This document shows, piece after piece, positions 60,131-64,000 of a stretch of DNA of 64,000 nucleotides; position 1 is the first letter of the stretch; the number at the start of each line of letters is the position of its first letter. The DNA lies in NCBI RefSeq assembly GCF_030150285.1, contig NZ_JASLGE010000092.1, positions 1-64,000 on the forward strand. The letters are read 5' to 3'. The translations under genes were made by a program, and so were the position numbers. The DNA comes from Pseudomonas sp. Its GTDB lineage: Bacteria; Pseudomonadota; Gammaproteobacteria; Pseudomonadales; Pseudomonadaceae. A model generated the notes under the pieces. The model ran no database searches. It was not told where the DNA came from and saw nothing but the letters and a program-made list of their open reading frames with translations.

Positions 60131-61581
60131 TGCGCACCCCGCTGCTGCGCTGCGGCCTGGCCCGCCAGGCGGCCGAACACCAGCCCCTTGAGTACCGAGG
60201 TACCGCCCGCATAGTTGCCAAAATACAGGCCGACGGTTTCCCCCGCCGCGTACAAGTTGTGGATCGGATCGCCGTCGACATTGATCACTTGAGCCTGCTC
60301 ATCCACCTTCAGCCCGCCAAAGTTGAAGACGTTTGCCGAGATGATCGGGTAAGCGAAATAAGGGCCGCGATCAAGCGGCAATGCCCAGTTGCTTTTCGCC
60401 GGCTCCAGCCCGACCGTAGCCACGCCATCTACCTGCAACGGCTTGTAGTCGCCGGGGCGACAGGCCGCGTTATACGCGGCGACAGTCTGCTCGAGCGCGG
60501 CAGGCGCAACGCCCAGTTTCTCAGCCAGTTCGCCCAGAGTCGGGGCTTCAATGGCCGCCTGATCGGTACGAATCGCCAAGCGGTAGTTGGGCACGTCCTT
60601 GACCTTCTGGTCGAGAATGACCCAGGCAATCCCTTCATCTTGCAGGTAAATCTGCCGGGTGACCCGCTCATACCAGGCATCGACCGTGCCCGGTGCCTCG
60701 TCGGTGAAGCGCAGCCCTTGCCGGTTCACCAGAACACCGTACGGGAAGACAAAAATAGAGGGCTCGGAAATGCCCGAACGTGGGTCAACCGGTTCGGCAT
60801 GGTAGCTGCCGTATTCGCCGCTGGGCGCAGCGCCCACGTCTAGCGCCATCTGAATGCCTTCACCGCGGTTGTAATAAGCGCCCTTGCACACCGGCCGCAG
60901 GAACACCGAACGCGGCCCCAGATAACGGTTCAGCATCTCGGCATTGCCCTCAAACCCGCCGCTGGCCAACACCACAGCACCGCGTAACGTCAGTTCACCC
61001 TGTTGGCGCGAGAGCGCCAGAATACCGGCCACACGGTCCAGGCCTTGCGTGATCAGCTGGCGCCCCGAGGTTTCATAGAAAAACGTCACGCCCAGGGTTT
61101 CAGCTTTGCTCGCCAGGGCTTCAACGATGGCTTCACCGCCCCCCACTGGCAGCAGGCGCGGTTGAGTGCTGGTCAAAAATTGGGTCGGCAGGAAATCAAA
61201 CTTGACCCCGTTGCTTTTCAGCCATTCGATGGTCCCTGGGACCTGTTCTGCGAAGGTGCCGATCACGCTGGCATCGATCGATGCCAGCGCACGGGTTTGG
61301 GCAGACCAGTGCGTGCGGTCGGCGAGGGTTTCAGCGACAAAATCGGGGTCTTGGTAGTAGCCGGAGTGTTCCGCCAGAAATGTATCGAAGTCATCCGTGA
61401 CTTCATCATGGCTCTTCATGCGCAAGTACGCCTCGGTAAACCGGCTCTGCCCGCCCCGCTCTTCACGCGTTGCCCGCTCCAGCACCGCCACACGCAGCCC
61501 GCGTTCGGCACCTGCAACAGCCGCCGATAAGCCCGCGACACCGCAGCCCACCACGATCAGATCAAAGTTCAACTCAGCCAT
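60127..61581 (-). CDS. FAD-dependent dehydrogenase, second TcuA/ketosteroid-dehydrogenase-like enzyme
   Basis: The 484-residue flavoprotein starts MAELNFDLIVVGCGVAGLSAAVAG and has RGGQSRFTEAYLRMKS, VVLASGGFEGNAEMLNRYLG and NRGEGIQMALDVGAAPSG. The end PYFAYPIISANVFNFGGLKVD is followed by GNYAGGTSVLKGLVFGRLAG. It shares the family plan with the FAD enzyme at 42905 (for example the KSNWA-PLDR block) but is clearly a different enzyme. It leads an operon with an SDR and an isochorismatase-like gene. Such enzymes introduce double bonds next to carbonyl groups, so it could aromatise or desaturate a ring. It is divergent from a LysR gene 98 bp away. Confidence 0.82.
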   Translation of the reverse strand: MAELNFDLIVVGCGVAGLSAAVAGAERGLRVAVLERATREERGGQSRFTEAYLRMKSHDEVTDDFDTFLAEHSGYYQDPDFVAETLADRTHWSAQTRALASIDASVIGTFAEQVPGTIEWLKSNGVKFDFLPTQFLTSTQPRLLPVGGGEAIVEALASKAETLGVTFFYETSGRQLITQGLDRVAGILALSRQQGELTLRGAVVLASGGFEGNAEMLNRYLGPRSVFLRPVCKGAYYNRGEGIQMALDVGAAPSGEYGSYHAEPVDPRSGISEPSIFVFPYGVLVNRQGLRFTDEAPGTVDAWYERVTRQIYLQDEGIAWVILDQKVKDVPNYRLAIRTDQAAIEAPTLGELAEKLGVAPAALEQTVAAYNAACRPGDYKPLQVDGVATVGLEPAKSNWALPLDRGPYFAYPIISANVFNFGGLKVDEQAQVINVDGDPIHNLYAAGETVGLYFGNYAGGTSVLKGLVFGRLAGQAAAQQRGAQ

Positions 61582-61679
61582 TGGGTAGTTCCTCTTTTTG
61601 TGGCTAGCACTATAGGAACTGGTATAAAGGCGTTCGAGTGTGCGCAAGCAAATGGGCTTTTAGGAAAAGGCGAAAACCG

Positions 61680-62630
61680 ATGGACAGGCTCTGGGCAATG
61701 CAAGTGTTTGTACGGGTAGTGGAATGTGCCAGCTTCAGTCGCGCGGCCGAATCCTTGAACATCGCCAACGCCACCGTGACGTCCAGTGTGCGCAACCTTG
61801 AGACCTATCTGGGCGTCACGCTGCTGTCCCGAAACACCCGTTCGCTGCGCATTACCGACGATGGCGAAGCGTATTTCGCGCAATGCAAAAAGGTGCTGCA
61901 ACACATTGAAGAGATGGAAGGCCAGGTGCGCCAAAAGAAAGGCCAGGTCGGCGGCCAGTTGTGCATCGAATCACCGGCCGCTTTTGCCCGGGCTTTGATC
62001 TTTCCGGCGTTGCCCACGTTCACCGCCCAGCACCCCGGGTTATCGGTCGCCTTGCGCCAGACCGATCATGCACAGGACCTTATTGCCACAGGCACGGACG
62101 TCGCCATTCGCATTGACCTGGTCAACGATGCCGACCTGGTGGCCCGCCCCCTGTACCAGGCACGCTATGTGGCCTGCGCGGCACCCGGTTTGCTCGAACG
62201 GATCGGCATCCCGCAACACCCACGCGACCTGCAGCCGCAGCACTGTCTGGGTATTTTTGGGGCCTGCCGCTACACGGTGTCGGACTGGACTTTCGACAAC
62301 GCGGGAGAGCATTGCCGCACCACCCCCAATGGCGATATGCACTTCAACAGCTCGGACACGCTGATCCAGTCGGCACTGGCCGGGCACGGAATCATTTATG
62401 TGCTGGATGTGTTCGTCAACGGGCTGATCCGGAACGCCGAACTGGTCGAACTGTTCCCCGAGTGGACCACCAGCAGCCGCAACTTTTATGCGGTGACCCC
62501 CAAGGCACGCTTTATCGCCCCCCGTACCCGCGCTTTTATCGACTTTATGCTAAGCACCCTGGATGCTCAGCGCCGCCCGGCCCATGACGCCCACGTCACA
62601 GTGCGCCAGGGCCGCCGTGGGCTGGCCTAA
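61680..62630 (+). CDS. LysR family transcriptional regulator
   Basis: The 316-residue protein starts MDRLWAMQVFVRVVECASFSRAA, then LNIANATVTSSVRNLETYLG, the LysR helix-turn-helix, and continues with an effector-binding domain of the CrgA type. The ATG at 61680 follows AGGAAAAGG; a frame starting 14 codons earlier adds only basic residues. It is divergent from the FAD dehydrogenase-SDR operon and probably controls it. Its TAA stop overlaps the TAG stop of the convergent ETF alpha gene. Confidence 0.87.
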   Translation: MDRLWAMQVFVRVVECASFSRAAESLNIANATVTSSVRNLETYLGVTLLSRNTRSLRITDDGEAYFAQCKKVLQHIEEMEGQVRQKKGQVGGQLCIESPAAFARALIFPALPTFTAQHPGLSVALRQTDHAQDLIATGTDVAIRIDLVNDADLVARPLYQARYVACAAPGLLERIGIPQHPRDLQPQHCLGIFGACRYTVSDWTFDNAGEHCRTTPNGDMHFNSSDTLIQSALAGHGIIYVLDVFVNGLIRNAELVELFPEWTTSSRNFYAVTPKARFIAPRTRAFIDFMLSTLDAQRRPAHDAHVTVRQGRRGLA

Positions 62631-63586
62631 GGTGCCAACGCCTCGAGCAGCGCCGGCACCAGACTTTGCCATTCACCCACGATCCCCACGGCTGCCACCT
62701 TGAAAATGTCCGCCTCCGGGTCTTGGTTAATCGCCACGATCTGGCTGTCCAGACTCACACCAGCAAGGTGTTGCAAGGTCCCGGAGATCCCGACGGCCAG
62801 GTACACCTGAGGGCTGACGAATTTACCGGACACCCCGACCTGGCGCAGCACGGGAACCCGCCCGGCATCGACTGCCGGCAGGCTGCCACCCAGCGTGCCG
62901 TTAAGCCTTAACGCCAGCTCTTCAAGCAGCGTGAAACCCGCTTCATTGACCCCACGCCCACCGGACACCACCAGGCTCGCCCCTTCCAACGGGGGCAAAC
63001 GTTCGCTGCTTTCATGTGTTTGTAACACCCAACCCAATGGCAAACTCGTGTGCAAATCGAGGGTGCAAACGCTCGCGGTGACAGGCAAGTTGTACACGGC
63101 GCGACCGGCCCGCAGACACGCAAACGCAAGCCCCGACTCAACCTGCAGTTTGATCCGCATGCGCCCCCCCCAGGCGGCGCGCTCAGCGATGACCGCTTCG
63201 CCCTCCACGCTCAGGCTCAAGCAACGGCCCAAAGGCTGGCCATCGAGAAGGTCTGCCAATAAAGCCGCCAGCTCTTCCCCGGCAGTACCCGGTGGCAGCA
63301 GAACCAGATACGGTTCACGGGGGCTGGGCAGGATGGCCGCCAACGCTTCGCTGACGGCACAGGCCACTGCGTAGGTATCATCACCTTCCTGCAAGCCGGG
63401 ATGCAGCGCCTGATACACCGTCTCGGCACCCGCTCGGCAGGCCAGGTCCTGGTCCAGCGCGCACGCCTGGCTGCCGATCAACAGCACTGAAAAGCCACCG
63501 TCACCGGCCAGGTGCTGGCCTGCAGACAGTGCTGTGTCCAACGCCGTCGCGCCCCACACCTGAGGAATAATCACCAGCCGTTTCAT
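62627..63586 (-). CDS. etfA: Electron transfer flavoprotein, alpha subunit
   Basis: The 319-residue protein ends with the ETF alpha FAD domain: LVVSGGRGVNEAGF, QVGVSGKFVSPQVYLAVGISGTLQHLAG and IVAINQDPEADIFKVAAVGIVGEW. The N-terminal half is the less conserved adenine-nucleotide-alpha-hydrolase-like part. ETF carries electrons from flavin dehydrogenases to the ETF:quinone oxidoreductase. It is coupled to the beta subunit upstream (ATGA overlap). It is more diverged from housekeeping EtfA than expected, so I infer a dedicated role with the dehydrogenases of this region. Confidence 0.88.
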   Translation of the reverse strand: MKRLVIIPQVWGATALDTALSAGQHLAGDGGFSVLLIGSQACALDQDLACRAGAETVYQALHPGLQEGDDTYAVACAVSEALAAILPSPREPYLVLLPPGTAGEELAALLADLLDGQPLGRCLSLSVEGEAVIAERAAWGGRMRIKLQVESGLAFACLRAGRAVYNLPVTASVCTLDLHTSLPLGWVLQTHESSERLPPLEGASLVVSGGRGVNEAGFTLLEELALRLNGTLGGSLPAVDAGRVPVLRQVGVSGKFVSPQVYLAVGISGTLQHLAGVSLDSQIVAINQDPEADIFKVAAVGIVGEWQSLVPALLEALAP

Positions 63587-64000
63587 AGATGAACCCCCTG
63601 ATCTTTAAGCCAACCTATCAATGCCTGAGCCTGTTGTGCGCTGTCCCCACCGAGCATCTGGCACTGGCCACCGCGTGTGGTAACCGGCGCAGCCTCCAGC
63701 GCTCGCAGTGCCGGCCCCGAGGTGACTGCAACGGGAACAGGAAGGCAGGTGAATACCCTGCGCTTGGCCGCCATCACGTTCTTCATCAAGGGGTGACGCA
63801 ACCTATTACGCTTGTCATTGGTCACACTCACCAGTAATGGCTGATCCACTGTCAGCCACTCTTCACGGGTGCCTCGCTCACGCATCAACAGCAGGCGGTC
63901 GCCTTGCCATTGCGCCACCTGAGCCATGGCAAACTGCCGTCGCCGAAGGCTGCGTGCAAGCAAGGTAGGGAGGCTGCCCTCGTCCAGATCCCCCAACTCA
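63583..64000 (-). CDS. etfB: Electron transfer flavoprotein, beta subunit (3' part)
   Basis: The frame is open to the right edge, so only about the last 139 codons are visible. They show SLPTLLARSLRRRQFAMAQV, then LTVDQPLLVSVTNDKRNRLRHPLMKNVMAAKR, the typical ETF beta C terminus with the VMAAKR block. The remaining N-terminal part is outside the window. Its stop overlaps etfA by four bases. Confidence 0.85.
   Translation of the reverse strand, partial: ELGDLDEGSLPTLLARSLRRRQFAMAQVAQWQGDRLLLMRERGTREEWLTVDQPLLVSVTNDKRNRLRHPLMKNVMAAKRRVFTCLPVPVAVTSGPALRALEAAPVTTRGGQCQMLGGDSAQQAQALIGWLKDQGVHL

Noticed and set aside
61582..61679. A LysR operator in the gap before the FAD dehydrogenase operon
   Set aside because: TATAGGAACTGGTATA is only weakly dyadic and does not give a clear T-N11-A pair with matching arms; too little to list as a site.
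1..64000. Transposons, prophage, CRISPR arrays, tRNA or rRNA genes
   Set aside because: I looked for transposase and integrase motifs, regularly spaced repeats and tRNA-like cloverleaf ends and saw none I could support.

Overview
The window is about 60% GC, densely coded, and looks like a chromosomal segment of a Pseudomonas (fluorescens/putida-type). The reasons are a DUF2388 exoprotein, an RcsB/PvrR-type signalling locus, many LysR and FCD-GntR regulators, TRAP and LysE transporters, and a sigma-54 (XylR/DmpR-type) catabolic regulator. I see no rRNA, tRNA, CRISPR array, insertion sequence or prophage. All calls rest on reading translations and motifs by eye; no database search was run.

Layout. 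(1) 1-3.9 kb: the 5' end of a vgrG (type VI secretion tip), an alanine-rich lipoprotein, an overlapping gene pair containing a PD-(D/E)XK nuclease-like protein, and a GNAT acetyltransferase remnant. (2) 3.8-7.4 kb: a PEP-mutase/isocitrate-lyase-like enzyme, a LysE exporter with a divergent LysR regulator, and a DadA-like FAD oxidoreductase. (3) 7.5-13.8 kb: a CS1/alpha-type chaperone-usher fimbrial operon (major pilin, usher, chaperone, tip adhesin, second short chaperone, second pilin, third chaperone). (4) 14.1-22.0 kb, divergent from the fimbriae: hybrid kinase, REC-EAL phosphodiesterase, hybrid kinase with Hpt, and an RcsB-like regulator. This is a PvrSR-RcsCB-type locus. The region between the two blocks carries two divergently oriented RcsB-box-like sites.

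(5) 22-31.4 kb: amidohydrolase, TrmK-like methyltransferase, LysR, succinate-semialdehyde-type dehydrogenase, and an operon of a sodium/solute symporter, a small membrane protein and two flavin-dependent (LLM) monooxygenases, probably for organosulfur or related compounds. (6) 31.8-36.4 kb: a TRAP transporter with a mandelate-racemase-family enzyme and an FCD-GntR regulator whose upstream region has an 18-bp perfect palindrome. (7) 36.5-42.8 kb: DUF2388 protein, an atypical DsbB-like protein with a small membrane partner, MFS exporter with divergent LysR, COG3650-type lipoprotein and an OafA-like acyltransferase.

(8) 42.9-64 kb: a large catabolic region. A phenol-type two-component flavin monooxygenase, extradiol dioxygenase, meta-cleavage hydrolase and hydroxypentadienoate hydratase are combined with DUF1302, DUF1329, Ycf48-like and RND envelope proteins, two FAD ring-dehydrogenase-like enzymes, an SDR, an isochorismatase-like hydrolase and an ETF pair. 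A XylR/DmpR-type activator is encoded divergently. Two near-perfect -24/-12 promoters, each preceded by a related 18-bp element (15 of 18 identical) 113-121 bp upstream, link the two meta-pathway transcripts to this regulator. The enzyme set resembles the steroid A-ring route (HsaABCD) in miniature and suggests aromatisation of an alicyclic or terpenoid-like compound followed by meta cleavage. The substrate is not identifiable from sequence. This region is the best candidate for an undescribed pathway; the RcsB-linked fimbrial locus is second.
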